Assembly (NCBI RefSeq): GCF_029215955.1
Contig: NZ_JAEMVA010000011.1
Location: forward strand, 1-43,306
Reading direction: 5' to 3'
Length of the DNA: 43,306 nt
DNA from: Sulfurimonas sp. SAG-AH-194-I05
GTDB taxonomy: Bacteria; Campylobacterota; Campylobacteria; Campylobacterales; Sulfurimonadaceae
Within the stretch, counting starts at the first letter, position 1. The number at the start of each line of letters is the position of its first letter. Shown in pieces: positions 1 through 9,443 of this stretch. The translations under genes were made by a program, and so were the position numbers. The notes below the pieces were generated by a model. That model saw nothing but the letters and a program-made list of their open reading frames with translations, had not been told where the DNA came from and made no database searches.

Positions 1-281
1 TCTTCTGTTGTTTTAGAGTCCAAAATAAAGGCTAATACATCTCTTGTATCTTGTCCTGTTAAACCAGCCCGTACTCTCATATGTTGCATAGAAAACCTCC
101 AAGCAAGTTTACTTAAGTCACTAGGTGCTCGTAAGTTATGACATCGCATACATGTATCGGCCCATACTTGTGCCCCATTTGCAACATCAACTTGAGTCTC
201 ATCTATTTTTGAAATAATTGATGCTTGTAAACTAGAAAAAAGAAGACCTGTTATTATCCCTGTGTATAGTAGCTTTTTCAT
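1..281 (-). CDS. Periplasmic c-type cytochrome, partial (C-terminus beyond window)
   Basis: The frame opens with ATG at 281-279 and runs off the left edge after 93 codons. The N-terminus is a signal peptide (MKKLLYTGIITGLLFSSLQA). A single haem-binding CMRCH motif follows at about residue 48, and several Met residues after it (SMQHM) could supply the distal ligand. The protein is therefore a periplasmic cytochrome c domain. Its start lies 10 bases after the stop of the porin gene, and the AGGAGA ribosome site overlaps that stop, so the two are probably co-transcribed. The electron donor and acceptor cannot be told from this fragment, and more haem sites could lie beyond the window. Confidence 0.8.
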   Translation of the reverse strand, partial: MKKLLYTGIITGLLFSSLQASIISKIDETQVDVANGAQVWADTCMRCHNLRAPSDLSKLAWRFSMQHMRVRAGLTGQDTRDVLAFILDSKTTE

Positions 282-291
282 TATATATCTC

Positions 292-1560
292 CTAAAAACC
301 AAATGCTAATTGTAAAAGTATACGGTTGTAATTTATTGCTGAATTTTTATCATTTTCATCTGTGTTATTTTCATATGCTATTTTAGCAATGAGATTATTT
401 GCAAAAAGATAATTTAATCCAATCGCTAATTGATTTTTTTTACTCTCTGGGTTATGGTAATCACTGTACCGAATAATTGGTTCTATAGGGAGTGAAGAAA
501 ATTGGTAAGAAGCTTGAAGGTACCAAGCTGTCCATTTTCCACCTTGCAATGTGCTAAGAGCGTTTAAACCAACTTCTTGTTGCACATATTCACCTTTGAG
601 GTCTAGTGCATCTATTCTATGCATGAAGTCTGCTCCAAAAACATTATAGCTTCTACTTATTGTATTATTAGTTGCAGTTAAATCTTCAGCAATTTTTCCC
701 GTTGCAGCTGAAATTCCAATCTCCATAGTGCCGATAGGACTAATAGCATATCGACCACCCCAAGTTTTTGAAACACCTGAAGTAGTCGTTGCACCCTCTG
801 CACTTATTATAACATCACCGTCTGCAGCTACTTTAAATGTTGGTGCATTTGCAACAAAAAGAACATAATTATTTCTCATGTCTCCAATTTTTGGTAAACC
901 ACCACGTAATGCAACTCCAACATTGGAAGTAGGTGCTGCTCCATCATGTCCAAATCCAACTGGAGTACTAGGTAATTTATTTATCCAAGATGGATGTTGA
1001 TTTTGAACAAATTGTCCAATCGGTGACATGAATTTTCCAATTTGAAGACCCATATAATCATTAATAAATAATGTTCCCGCTGCATATTCCAATGTTGTTT
1101 CTGTAGTAGCGTCATTTGCGGTTGTAAATTCAAGTTCACCTTCAAACTGAAAGATATTTCCATACTGATAATGAAAAATAGGTGCAAATTTAACACCACT
1201 AAATTCATTTGTTGCATTTTGTGAATCTGTCCAATCAAAAGATGCATAACCAGCTAGCTGAAAACCTGATTTAGCATTACTTTCAAGAGTAGACTGAACT
1301 TCATGTATACTTGATTGCAATTCATCGTATTGTTGAGATGTAGGACTAGAAACTATAGGTGTATCGATTGACTTACGTTGCATTAAATCATAACTTTTTT
1401 GTCTCGCTTGAAGTTCTTTATTTGATTTTAATAGTTCTGCAACTATTTTTTTTAATGCATCAACTTCTTGTCTAAGTGTTGTGTCTTTACTTTCTGAAGT
1501 TGCTAAAAGTACAGAAGCCAGTACGGAACTTATTAGTAACGAATTTATTAATTTTTTCAT
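292..1560 (-). CDS. Outer-membrane porin with N-terminal coiled coil
   Basis: This 422-residue protein has a signal peptide (about residues 1-22), then a heptad-rich stretch (LRQEVDALKKIVAELLKSNKEL) typical of the periplasmic coiled coil of some porins. A long Gly/aromatic-rich region of alternating residues follows and the protein ends in Phe (QLAFGF), the usual C-terminal signal for outer-membrane barrel insertion. It resembles the phosphate-selective porin O/P type, but the substrate cannot be read from sequence. A strong GGTGGAG ribosome site precedes the ATG at 1560. The downstream neighbour is a c-type cytochrome. Confidence 0.75.
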   Translation of the reverse strand: MKKLINSLLISSVLASVLLATSESKDTTLRQEVDALKKIVAELLKSNKELQARQKSYDLMQRKSIDTPIVSSPTSQQYDELQSSIHEVQSTLESNAKSGFQLAGYASFDWTDSQNATNEFSGVKFAPIFHYQYGNIFQFEGELEFTTANDATTETTLEYAAGTLFINDYMGLQIGKFMSPIGQFVQNQHPSWINKLPSTPVGFGHDGAAPTSNVGVALRGGLPKIGDMRNNYVLFVANAPTFKVAADGDVIISAEGATTTSGVSKTWGGRYAISPIGTMEIGISAATGKIAEDLTATNNTISRSYNVFGADFMHRIDALDLKGEYVQQEVGLNALSTLQGGKWTAWYLQASYQFSSLPIEPIIRYSDYHNPESKKNQLAIGLNYLFANNLIAKIAYENNTDENDKNSAINYNRILLQLAFGF

Positions 1561-1594
1561 TTCTCCACCTTTTCATTGATTAGGGATATTTTGT

Positions 1595-1600
1595 AGTATA
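1595..1600 (-). promoter_or_regulatory. Candidate -10 box for the porin gene
   Basis: Read on the minus strand this is TATACT, about 35 bases before the porin ATG. No convincing -35 box was found, which is common in Campylobacterota. It lies in the 70-base gap after pepA, so the porin may be transcribed separately from the upstream series. Confidence 0.3.
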
Positions 1601-1630
1601 CAATGAAAAGTGTGTGGTATATGTGAATTT

Positions 1631-3031
1631 TTATTTAATATTTTGTAAGAAATTACTTATCATTCTTACACCTGCACCTGTCCCTCCATATACGTTACAA
1701 TCCCAAGGACTATCTGTATATGCTGATCCAGCTATATCAAAATGAAGCCATTTGTCTTTATTTTCTTCACGAATAAATCTGTCTAAAAATAAACCAGCTG
1801 TTATTGCTCCTCCATAAGGTTTTGAAGAGATGTTTGAGACATCAGCAATACCACTTTTAAGAAGTTTTTTGAGGTGTCTATTAAATGGAAGTGTTCCAGC
1901 TAATTCACCAGAAGCAGTAGCACTTCGTAGTACCTCATGTTTAAGTTTTGAAGAGTGTCCCATTACACCAGTTGTATACTGTCCAAGTGCTACCATACAC
2001 GCACCTGTTAATGTTGCAAAATCAAACATATAGTCAGCTTTTACCTTGTCTTGTGCATAATCAAGAACATCACAAAGAACTAAACGTCCCTCAGCATCTG
2101 TGTTTCTCACCTCTATAGTTGTACCACTACGTGAAACAAGAACATCATCAGGTTTGTAGGCATCACCACCTATCATGTTTTCAACTGCACCAACAAAGGC
2201 ATGAACTTCAACATCAAGTTTTAACTCACTTATAGCTTTCATTATTCCAAGAACTGCACAACCACCAGCCTTATCCATTTTCATTGTTACCATAGAAGTT
2301 CCAGGTTTAAGGCTCAGTCCACCACTGTCGTATGTTAAACCTTTTCCAATTAAAGAAATCACTTTTTTAGCTTTTTGTTTTGGCTTATATGTTAAATGAA
2401 TAAGTTTAGAATCATGACGTGATGCACGACCAACAGCGAGCATTGACTCCATTTTTTCTTTACGTAATTCTTTTTCACCTAAAATTTCACAGGCTAAACC
2501 ATTCGATTTTGCAAGTTTTTTAGCTAAGTCTGCAAAAGTAGGTGGGTTTAGGTCTTCGGGAATAGTGTTTACAATATCGCGAGTAAAACATGTCGCATCT
2601 GCAATAATAATAGCTTCTTCAAATGTAGATTGTACTTTTGCTATATTTCCACATGCTAAATAGATATTTTTTAGTTTTGATTTTTTTGGTTTTGATTTAT
2701 ATATGTTGTACTCATAGCCACCAAGAACAATACCCTCTACAACAGCCTGAATATTTGTTTTATCAACATTAAAGCATGCTGAATTGTTACTTGAAGCTTT
2801 TAAAGTTTTAATAGCTACACTACATACACTTCTTATGTCATCGTTAGAATTACTTTCAATTCCACATGCTAATATACCTGTTTCATGTAAGAAACATACA
2901 CTATCTTGGTCTGCTGAAAACCCAGCACGTTGAAGCGTTTTATACTGTTTATGTTTTTTTAAAGACTTTACATCTAAAAACTCTACTTTAATATCACTTT
3001 TTATATCATTTACTAAATCTATTTTCATCAT
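1631..3031 (-). CDS. pepA: Leucyl aminopeptidase (M17 family)
   Basis: This 466-residue protein is a cytosolic two-metal aminopeptidase that removes N-terminal residues from peptides. The catalytic half shows the M17 landmarks: the metal and active-site segment GKGLTYDSGG followed by MKMDKAGG (catalytic and metal-binding Lys and Asp), and the family signature NTDAEGRLVL. The N-terminal half is the more variable macro-like domain. The length fits the family. The ORF starts Met-Met and either could be used. It begins 16 bases after trpB and is probably the last gene of the leftward housekeeping series before the porin. Confidence 0.93.
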   Translation of the reverse strand: MMKIDLVNDIKSDIKVEFLDVKSLKKHKQYKTLQRAGFSADQDSVCFLHETGILACGIESNSNDDIRSVCSVAIKTLKASSNNSACFNVDKTNIQAVVEGIVLGGYEYNIYKSKPKKSKLKNIYLACGNIAKVQSTFEEAIIIADATCFTRDIVNTIPEDLNPPTFADLAKKLAKSNGLACEILGEKELRKEKMESMLAVGRASRHDSKLIHLTYKPKQKAKKVISLIGKGLTYDSGGLSLKPGTSMVTMKMDKAGGCAVLGIMKAISELKLDVEVHAFVGAVENMIGGDAYKPDDVLVSRSGTTIEVRNTDAEGRLVLCDVLDYAQDKVKADYMFDFATLTGACMVALGQYTTGVMGHSSKLKHEVLRSATASGELAGTLPFNRHLKKLLKSGIADVSNISSKPYGGAITAGLFLDRFIREENKDKWLHFDIAGSAYTDSPWDCNVYGGTGAGVRMISNFLQNIK

Positions 3032-3047
3032 TGTTTATCCCTTTTTT

Positions 3048-4253
3048 TTAATCAAAATTTAAAATATCTTTTGCTTGAATCATATCTTTGTCACCACGAC
3101 CAGATAAATTTATAATGATTAGCTTGTCTTTTATATTTTCCATTTTCTTTAAATAAGCCACAGCATGTGAACTCTCAAATGCAGGGATAATTCCCTCTTT
3201 ACGTGAGAGCCAAACAAAAGCATCAAGTGCTTCTTGGTCCGTTACGTTATCATAACTAATTGATTTATTATCATTATGAAAGGCGTGTTCAGGTCCTATT
3301 CCTGGGTAGTCTAGTCCTGCAGAAATAGAATGTGCTTCTAAAATTTGACCATCGTCATCTTGTAGTAAATAAGACATTTGACCATGTAAAACTCCAGGAC
3401 GACCTTTTTTCAAAGAACATCCATGTTTGTCAGTTTCTATTCCTAATCCACCCGCTTCAACACCGATACACTCAACACCATTATCTTCTAAAAAATGCTG
3501 AAACATACCAATAGCGTTTGAGCCACCACCAATACATGCAACAACATGATCAGGAAGTTTTCCCTCTTTTTCTAAAATTTGAGCACGTGCTTCATAACCA
3601 ATAATCGCTTGAAAATCACGTACCATCATAGGATAGGGATGCGGACCAGCAACAGTACCAATTATATAAAAAGTATCACGAGCATGTGTAACCCAGTGAC
3701 GAATAGCATCATTCATAGCATCTTTAAGTGTTCTACTGCCACTCTCAACAGAGTTTACTTTAGCACCAAGTAGCTTCATTCTAAAAACATTGAGTTCTTG
3801 ACGTTCTACATCTTTTGCACCCATGAATATCTCACACTCTATACCAAGTAATGCACAAATAGTTGCAGTAGCAACACCATGTTGACCAGCACCAGTTTCA
3901 GCGATAACTTTTTTATAACCAAGACGCTTTGCCATTAGCCCTTGGGCAATAACGTTGTTCACCTTATGTGCTCCAGTATGGTTTAAGTCTTCACGTTTAA
4001 GATAAATTTTTGCGCCAAGTTCTTTAGAAATATTTTCAGCAAAATACAGTGGACTAGGGCGACCAACATAATCTTTTAAGTAGTAATGCACTTCACTCCA
4101 AAACTCTTTGTCAAAACGAATCTTTTCATATTCATCTTTAAGTCGTAGAAGTGCAGGCATAAGAGTTTCAGGAACATAACGTCCACCGAAAATTCCAAAG
4201 TGACCGTTTTCGTCAGGGTCGTATTTACTTGCTGTTGGGATGTACATACTCAT
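3048..4253 (-). CDS. trpB: Tryptophan synthase beta chain
   Basis: This 401-residue PLP enzyme joins indole and serine to make tryptophan in the last step of the pathway, normally with TrpA. The PLP lysine is K97 in the motif HTGAHKVNN, and the phosphate-binding loop [10 protein letters not shown] is present. The N-terminal [14 protein letters not shown] is typical of the TrpB1 class. No trpA or other trp gene is in the window, so the gene stands apart from its usual partners. Its ribosome site (AAGGAA) falls inside the end of the upstream nuclease frame, whose stop is only 5 bases before the ATG. Confidence 0.96.
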   Translation of the reverse strand: MSMYIPTASKYDPDENGHFGIFGGRYVPETLMPALLRLKDEYEKIRFDKEFWSEVHYYLKDYVGRPSPLYFAENISKELGAKIYLKREDLNHTGAHKVNNVIAQGLMAKRLGYKKVIAETGAGQHGVATATICALLGIECEIFMGAKDVERQELNVFRMKLLGAKVNSVESGSRTLKDAMNDAIRHWVTHARDTFYIIGTVAGPHPYPMMVRDFQAIIGYEARAQILEKEGKLPDHVVACIGGGSNAIGMFQHFLEDNGVECIGVEAGGLGIETDKHGCSLKKGRPGVLHGQMSYLLQDDDGQILEAHSISAGLDYPGIGPEHAFHNDNKSISYDNVTDQEALDAFVWLSRKEGIIPAFESSHAVAYLKKMENIKDKLIIINLSGRGDKDMIQAKDILNFD

Positions 4254-4258
4254 TTTAG

Positions 4259-4760
4259 TTAAATTCCTTTTTTTGTATTGCAGTATAATGCGGTGTTTAA
4301 TTCATCTTCAAAATGCGTAACAGTTTCACTATTATTTGAAGCTCTTGATATTTTTGTTATTTTATCATTTATAGTACAAGTACAGCACATATATGCTTCA
4401 ATTTTTCTATTTTGAATAATGTTATTTGCTTTAAATTCTTCAATTGTAGCTTTTAGCTGTTCTTCGGCTGTTCGTCTCCATCTTTTCCAAGCTGTTCTTT
4501 TACTATGTTTAAGCTCAATAAAACAGATAGTTCTTTCATCTGATATGCTACAATCACAACGCGTATTATCAGAAGAATCGTATATGCAAGAATCTATTTT
4601 AAGAAAATCAATAGGTTTATCTGTACTATTTATAACTTCAAATTCACCATTTTTATCTATAATATAAGCAGGTTTTTTATCATTAGTCTCATTCTCATCT
4701 TTAATAAAAAAATGTTTATGTTTTACAGTTTCTAAGCATTTTTTAAACTTATTTTTTCAT
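4259..4760 (-). CDS. PD-(D/E)XK-like nuclease, ATPase partner (frame broken at its start)
   Basis: An open frame from 4756 to 4259 has no ATG of its own. An ATG at 4760-4758 is followed by six A (4757-4752), and losing one A gives a clean 166-residue protein starting [10 protein letters not shown]. In that numbering the core has D69 (RCD), then E82-L-K84 (FIELKHS), then Q101 (EEQLKATI), the spacing of a PD-(D/E)XK nuclease. Two cysteine clusters (C68/C70 and C125/C126/C128) could bind a metal. The proposed start overlaps the end of the ATPase gene by 29 bases, and the stop is 5 bases before trpB. The frame break may be a sequencing error, a real mutation or slippage; the long conserved-looking frame favours error. 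Nuclease assignment is by motif only. Confidence 0.62.
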
Positions 4761-5790
4761 GTTTATATTCTCGATATATTTCCATTAATTCTTCAAAGCT
4801 ATCCGTAATAATATCGCCAATATTATCGATTACATTTTCTTGTATCATTCCAGTAGATTTACCTTTAATAGTTATTGAAATTCCATTTTCAATGAGGTAT
4901 GCAGAAAACTCATCAGGGTTTATTTGTTGCTCTTTAGGAATGATAATAGATATTTTATCGTTTAGTATGTCATTCGTATTTGAAGCTTTGTAGGCAAAAA
5001 GTAAAATATTGAGAATAGATAATATATAAGGACTGTGTGTCATAATATAGGTGTCATTTTTAGTTGTAGTTTGAATAATATATTTTATGGCTTCGATTTG
5101 TGTTTTAGGAAATAAATTAAGTTCAGGTTCTTCAATAATTATATGGCTATAACTTGAAGAAAAATATTGAAGTGTTAAATACATAGGTAATGCTGATTGC
5201 ATACCACTTGAACTGCTTTCTAAAGGCAAATAATTATCATTATCGTAGTATATTACATCATTCCCATTTTTATTTACATATTTCATATTTAACAAGTTAA
5301 ATTCTTTAATCTCTTTTCGTGCCTTATTGTATTCACCTGCAAATTTCAAAAGTGTATCAGGCAGAGGTATTTTAGCAAGTACTATGTTACTAATCGATTG
5401 ATTAAATATTGATATTAAATTTCTTTCTGCTGGTATATATTGAGATTCTAGACGACCTGTTACACGATTTGGATTTATAGCTGATAGTTGGTTTATTAGA
5501 TTTCTTTTATATTTACTTGGTTGGTGATATCGTAATATATTATCTGCTATATGTACTAATAAATTTTCATCCTCTTTAAATAGTATAACTGTCTCATTTG
5601 TAATAAAATCAATATTAAATTCTTTAAATTGATTTAAAAAGTTTTCTGGTACTTCATTTGTTACAATCGTGATTAATTTAGCTAGTACACTCTTTCCACT
5701 ACCATTATCACCAATAAAAACATTTGTTTTGTTGAGTTTTATGTTTATATCTTTTAGAACTCCAAAGTTTTTAACGATTAGGTTTAGCAT
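4732..5790 (-). CDS. AAA-type ATPase (OLD/AAA_15/AAA_21-like)
   Basis: This 352-residue protein is a compact SMC/ABC-fold ATPase. The Walker A motif is GDNGSGKS (residues 27-34), a Ser-rich ABC-like signature SSSSGMQS lies at 192-199, Walker B is HIIIEEPELNLFP (from about 217, catalytic E221), and the switch His is in MTHSP (H252). YIPAERN at about 118-124 is typical of the family. There is no Toprim domain, so it is not a full OLD nuclease; a separate nuclease-like gene follows. The start codon overlaps the apt stop as TAATG, implying translational coupling. Two-gene ATPase-nuclease sets such as Septu and PARIS are anti-phage systems; assigning defence here is inference. Confidence 0.85.
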   Translation of the reverse strand: MLNLIVKNFGVLKDINIKLNKTNVFIGDNGSGKSVLAKLITIVTNEVPENFLNQFKEFNIDFITNETVILFKEDENLLVHIADNILRYHQPSKYKRNLINQLSAINPNRVTGRLESQYIPAERNLISIFNQSISNIVLAKIPLPDTLLKFAGEYNKARKEIKEFNLLNMKYVNKNGNDVIYYDNDNYLPLESSSSGMQSALPMYLTLQYFSSSYSHIIIEEPELNLFPKTQIEAIKYIIQTTTKNDTYIMTHSPYILSILNILLFAYKASNTNDILNDKISIIIPKEQQINPDEFSAYLIENGISITIKGKSTGMIQENVIDNIGDIITDSFEELMEIYREYKHEKISLKNA

Positions 5791-6338
5791 TAGTCTACTT
5801 CTATTAAAGTATAAACAGGTGCTTTTTCTTCAAGTTTTTTAATGCCATCTAAAAACGTTAAGCCCATTATGAAACATGATTCTACGCATGTGGCACCAGC
5901 TTGTGAAATGAGGTTTGCAGCAGCGTTTGCTGTTCCTCCTGTTGCTATGAGGTCGTCTATCATTAATACTTTTGCATTTGGTATAGCTGAAAAAGCGTCT
6001 ATATGTACTTCTACTTCGTCTATTCCATATTCTAGTGCGTATTTTTCACTTATCGTTGTAAAGGGAAGCTTTCCTTTTTTACGAATGGGTACAAAACCGA
6101 TTTTTAACATTTGAGCGAGTGCTGCACCAAAAATAAAACCTCGTGCATCTATACCTGCTATGTAGTCAAGATTATAAGACTTATAACGTTCGCATAAATG
6201 GTTCATTAAAACACCATAAGCCTCAGCATTATTTAAAATAGTTGTAATATCTTTAAATACAATTCCAGGTTTTGGAAAGTCTTTTATATCTCGAATAGAG
6301 TCTTCTATTATTTGTCTTTCAGTTGTGCTTAATACCAT
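5790..6338 (-). CDS. apt: Adenine phosphoribosyltransferase
   Basis: This 182-residue cytosolic salvage enzyme makes AMP from adenine and PRPP. The PRPP-binding motif is [14 protein letters not shown], and the N-terminal [12 protein letters not shown] plus [14 protein letters not shown] are hallmarks of Apt. The length is typical. It starts at ATG 6338, downstream of a small coiled-coil membrane protein, and its stop shares one base with the ATPase start (TAATG). Confidence 0.96.
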   Translation of the reverse strand: MVLSTTERQIIEDSIRDIKDFPKPGIVFKDITTILNNAEAYGVLMNHLCERYKSYNLDYIAGIDARGFIFGAALAQMLKIGFVPIRKKGKLPFTTISEKYALEYGIDEVEVHIDAFSAIPNAKVLMIDDLIATGGTANAAANLISQAGATCVESCFIMGLTFLDGIKKLEEKAPVYTLIEVD

Positions 6339-6369
6339 TTTTTTTCCTATTAAAAAAGTTATTTTTCTA

Positions 6370-6702
6370 TTAGAGTAGTGCGTCTATACGCGTCTCAAGT
6401 GCTTTAATTTTTCCATTGAGTTTATCAGTTTCTTGTCTATGTTTTGAATTTCTTCCCTTAAGGGCTTTTAATTCATTTCGTAATTTTGTTAATTCTTCAC
6501 TTAAAATATCAACATTTCCAAGTGCACGTTGAAGTTGAATTTGGTACTTTCGTATGAGAATTTCGGCTTCTTGAAGGGTGAGTTTCATTAAGTCATTACT
6601 GCGTTGCTCTCTGTTTGTAATACTTTTAAAGTAGTACATTTTTACAAATAAAAAAACGGATAACAAAGAAACGAGTGTTAAAAGTGACCATTCCCAAAAC
6701 AT
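6370..6702 (-). CDS. Small membrane-anchored coiled-coil protein
   Basis: This 110-residue protein has one N-terminal membrane segment (about residues 4-24, [21 protein letters not shown]). A long charged helix follows, with heptad-like spacing to the end ([35 protein letters not shown]). No enzyme motif is visible. Its AAGGA ribosome site overlaps the rpiB stop, so it belongs to the same transcript as rpiB and apt. It is probably a single-pass protein with a cytoplasmic coiled coil; its function is unknown to me. Confidence 0.75.
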   Translation of the reverse strand: MFWEWSLLTLVSLLSVFLFVKMYYFKSITNREQRSNDLMKLTLQEAEILIRKYQIQLQRALGNVDILSEELTKLRNELKALKGRNSKHRQETDKLNGKIKALETRIDALL

Positions 6703-6712
6703 GTATAATTCC

Positions 6713-7145
6713 TTAACTACGTTCTATTTTTGCTATGCGACCAGCATGTCTTCCGCCATCAAAGCTTCCTGCAATCCAAGCATCAAGAATGGACTCAGCA
6801 ACACCACGACCGACAATACGTTCTCCAAAACAAAGCACATTTGCATCATTATGTCCACGTGCAACTGTTGCAGTGTATGCATCATGACAAAGTGCTGCTC
6901 GTATACCCTCATGACGATTTGCTGCCATACTCATTCCTATGCCTGAACCACAAATAAGAATTCCACATGTACGAGGGTCATCTAAAACCTCTTTACAAAG
7001 CTTGTGCGCATAATCAGGGTAGTCTACTCTGTCTGGTGTGAAAGGACCTAAATCAATGACTTCATGCCCCTTTTTCTTTAAAAAATTCGACTGTATAGTC
7101 TTTTAAATCTATTCCCGCGTGGTCTGTTGCAACAAAAAATTTCAT
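6713..7145 (-). CDS. rpiB: Ribose-5-phosphate isomerase B (apparent +1 frameshift)
   Basis: RpiB interconverts ribose-5-phosphate and ribulose-5-phosphate. The first 27 codons from ATG 7145 read MKFFVATDHAGIDLKDYTVE and on to KEKG, then hit TGA. The run of four G (7070-7067) appears one base too long: removing one G continues as HEVIDLGPF and then, without interruption, GILICGSGIGMSMAANRHEGIRAA and HNDANVLCFGERI to the stop at 6713. The restored 143-residue protein has the full RpiB pattern (DHAG, the active-site Cys in ICGSGIGMS, NDANVL). An AAAGGAG ribosome site precedes the ATG. Three nearby genes have the same kind of single-base break. Confidence 0.88.
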
Positions 7146-7154
7146 AATGCTCCT

Positions 7155-7718
7155 TTAGGCTGTAAGTAGTAAACCGAGTATTGTCTGTACTGGTAACATG
7201 AGTACGTAGTCTTTGAGTGGTGTCATAAGGATAATGAAGACTACAATAATTCCGTATTTTTCATTTTTATAAAAAAATTCGGCTACGCTATTTATTTTAT
7301 ATTTCAGTGCTAAATGCGATACAAAGTGTGCCCCATCAAACTGTGGTATGGGTAAGAGGTTAAACACTCCTAAAACCACGTTAATTATAAGAAGCTGAAA
7401 AACAAATATATATGCGAAAATATATAAAATATCATCTGCTGTAGTTGGTTTGTCCATAGCGATGATAGCAATAGAAGCAAATACTCCAAGGGTAAAATTA
7501 TATACTATACCAGCTAAATCAACTTGCATAGCTCCATTGTATCCAGCATTTTTAATAACAGTAGCTGTATTAATAGGAACAGGCTTTGCCCAACCAAATA
7601 AAAATCCACTCTCACCATAGGCATAGGCTACATATCCGTGCATAATTTCATGACCGATAACTGCAATTGCAAGTGCTAAAACAGCAGCCGCAATTTTTAG
7701 TAAATCAATAGATTCCAT
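7155..7718 (-). CDS. M50 (site-2 protease family) membrane metalloprotease
   Basis: This intramembrane zinc protease of about 187 residues has several hydrophobic segments. The zinc motif HEIMH (H23, E24, H27 from the chosen start) is in the first one, and the second ligand segment NLLPIPQFDG is a variant of the NPDG motif. I chose the ATG at 7718 (MESIDLLKIAA); upstream in-frame starts at about 7736 and 7763 add only charged residues overlapping lepB. With this start it overlaps the lepB end by 14 bases. Its substrate is unknown; small M50 proteins of this type are common in Campylobacterota. Confidence 0.87.
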   Translation of the reverse strand: MESIDLLKIAAAVLALAIAVIGHEIMHGYVAYAYGESGFLFGWAKPVPINTATVIKNAGYNGAMQVDLAGIVYNFTLGVFASIAIIAMDKPTTADDILYIFAYIFVFQLLIINVVLGVFNLLPIPQFDGAHFVSHLALKYKINSVAEFFYKNEKYGIIVVFIILMTPLKDYVLMLPVQTILGLLLTA

Positions 7719-8518
7719 GGTCGTCTTTATCTCCATGTAGTCTTTCTTTTTTTGCAAGGTCAAGATGTCTTGGGTCTTCTAGGTCTGTTGGAGTTTTTCC
7801 CATTCTATCCCATCTTATTTCCCAGTTTTCGTCTATTGAAAAGTAAATAAACCAAGGTGTTCCTTCTATATTTTCATAAGGAACTGGACCCCAAAAACGG
7901 CTATCATTTGAATGATCACGGTTATCACCCATCATAAAGTAGTAGTCTGCATCAACACGAATTGGAGCAAGGTTGAAGAGTGGCATCATTTGAGGATGCC
8001 CTTTGTTGATGATTTTATCATCATGGTGAATACCAGGGTGTTTTTTCATATAAGGATTTTTTACCCAAAGTTTTTCATTCAAAGTAATGATTTCAAAATC
8101 TTTAAACTCTTTTTTGATGTACGCATCACCTTCATTATGGTGAATATAAAGGTCTTTGTTTAAAACAAAAAGTTCATCACCTGGAAGTGCTACACATCTT
8201 TTAACAAAGTGTTGTTTTGGGTTGTGTGGGTATCTAAAAAATTACAATATCTCCACGTGCAGGCGTGTCACCATCTATTAAACGTAAAGAATCGCTCCAC
8301 GGCATAATAGACATTTCTATAAAAGGAATATGAGGCATAGAAACACCATAAGCAAACTTTTTAGCAAAAAGATGGTCACCAATTAAAAGAGAGTCTTTCA
8401 TAGAACCACTTGGAATTCTAAACGCTTGCGCAATAAAGAAAATTACAAAAAGAACAATTATTATTGTACCTGTCCATGAGTTTGAAAATTTATAAAGTTT
8501 ATTTATTGTTTCTTTCAT
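7705..8518 (-). CDS. lepB: Signal peptidase I (apparent +1 frameshift)
   Basis: LepB cleaves signal peptides at the outer face of the inner membrane. From ATG 8518 the protein has one membrane segment (about residues 18-32) and the catalytic Ser segment IPSGSM (S39). The frame stops at TAG within a run of six T (8241-8236). With one T removed it continues as FRYPHNPKQHFVKRCVALPGDE, which holds the catalytic Lys, and then MGDNRDHSNDSRFWGPV, the third SPase I signature, to the stop at 7705. The restored length of about 270 residues is normal. The ATG directly abuts the folD stop (TAGATG). The gene is probably intact in the organism. Confidence 0.92.
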
Positions 8519-9380
8519 CTAGCTATTTCTCTCTTGTGAATTTATTTTTGCGGCACTGAGTGTGTTACTTAAAAGCATTGCAATTGTCATTGGTCCTACA
8601 CCCCCTGGAACTGGTGTTATAAATGAACATTTTTTACTAACGTTTAAAAAAGTCAACATCACCAACAAGTTTTCCATTTTCAGCTCGGTTTATTCCAATG
8701 TCAACAATGATTACATCATTCTTAACCATGTCTTCTTTTATAAGGTTAATTACCCCAACACCCACTAGAATTATGTCAGCATTAAGCGTATGCTTTTTTA
8801 AATCATCTGTAAAAATATGACAAACCTCAACCGTAGCATCAGCATTTAAAAGTAATGATGCCATTGGTTTACCAACAATGTTCGATGCACCAACAACAAC
8901 ACAGTTTTTTCCCTTAACATCAATGTCATATTCTTTAAGAAGTTCCATTACGCCAAGTGGTGTACATGGAACAAAGCCATCAAGACCAGTTGTTAGGCGA
9001 CCAACATTAAAGGGGTGAAATCCATCAACATCTTTAGCAGGGTTTACAAGTTCAAGAATTTTTGTTGTGTCTATTTGTTTTGGAAGTGGAAGCTGGATTA
9101 AAATACCATCAATACTTTTATTATTGTTCATCATTTGAATTGTATTTTCGATTGTTTCTTGTGAAATATTTTCAGGCATTTCATGTGTAACTGAGTAAAA
9201 ACCAACGCGATCACATGCTTTTTTCTTCATATTTACATACGCCGCACTTGCTTCGTCATGTCCAACAAGAACTACTGCTAAACCAGGAGTACATCCACAT
9301 GTGTCTTTTAAAGTTTTAACATCCTTGGCTACTTGTAGCTCTATTTTTTTGGAGAGTTTTTTACCATCAAGAAGTTGCAT
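8519..9380 (-). CDS. folD: Bifunctional methylenetetrahydrofolate dehydrogenase/cyclohydrolase (apparent +1 frameshift)
   Basis: FolD oxidises 5,10-methylene-THF and hydrolyses the product to 10-formyl-THF. From ATG 9380 it shows the substrate segment YVNMKKKAC, the IQLPLP loop, DVDGFHP and the NAD(P) loop GASNIVGKP. The frame stops early after VGDVDFFKR because a run of six T (8651-8646) appears one too long. Removing one T gives [23 protein letters not shown], the family's C-terminal signature, and a stop at 8519 immediately before the lepB ATG. The restored protein is about 286 residues, the usual FolD length. It heads the leftward series. Confidence 0.93.
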
Positions 9381-9408
9381 TTATACCTCGTAAACTATTT
9401 TTTTTGTT

Positions 9409-9414
9409 ATTATA
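9409..9414 (-). promoter_or_regulatory. folD: Candidate -10 box for the folD series
   Basis: On the minus strand this is TATAAT, preceded by GGG, about 29 bases before the folD ATG. It lies in the 63-base divergent gap between folD and the cytochrome gene. No good -35 was seen. The same gap must also hold the promoter for the rightward genes; TATATT at about 9429 is a weak candidate. Confidence 0.5.
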
Positions 9415-9443
9415 CCCTTAATTAAATTATATTTAGGTTTACC

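Noticed and set aside
4419..4667. 82-codon plus-strand ORF in the apt-trpB interval
   Set aside because: It is antisense to the nuclease-like frame, which has a convincing PD-(D/E)XK pattern; the plus-strand product is hydrophobic and Ser/Leu-rich without a motif.
6701..6957. Plus-strand ORFs of 75-81 codons opposite rpiB
   Set aside because: They are shadows of the rpiB C-terminal half; their Cys/His-rich composition comes from the reverse reading of conserved RpiB codons.
6713..9380. Calling rpiB, lepB and folD pseudogenes
   Set aside because: Each has only a single-base homopolymer insertion and otherwise intact catalytic motifs on both sides; error is the simpler explanation.
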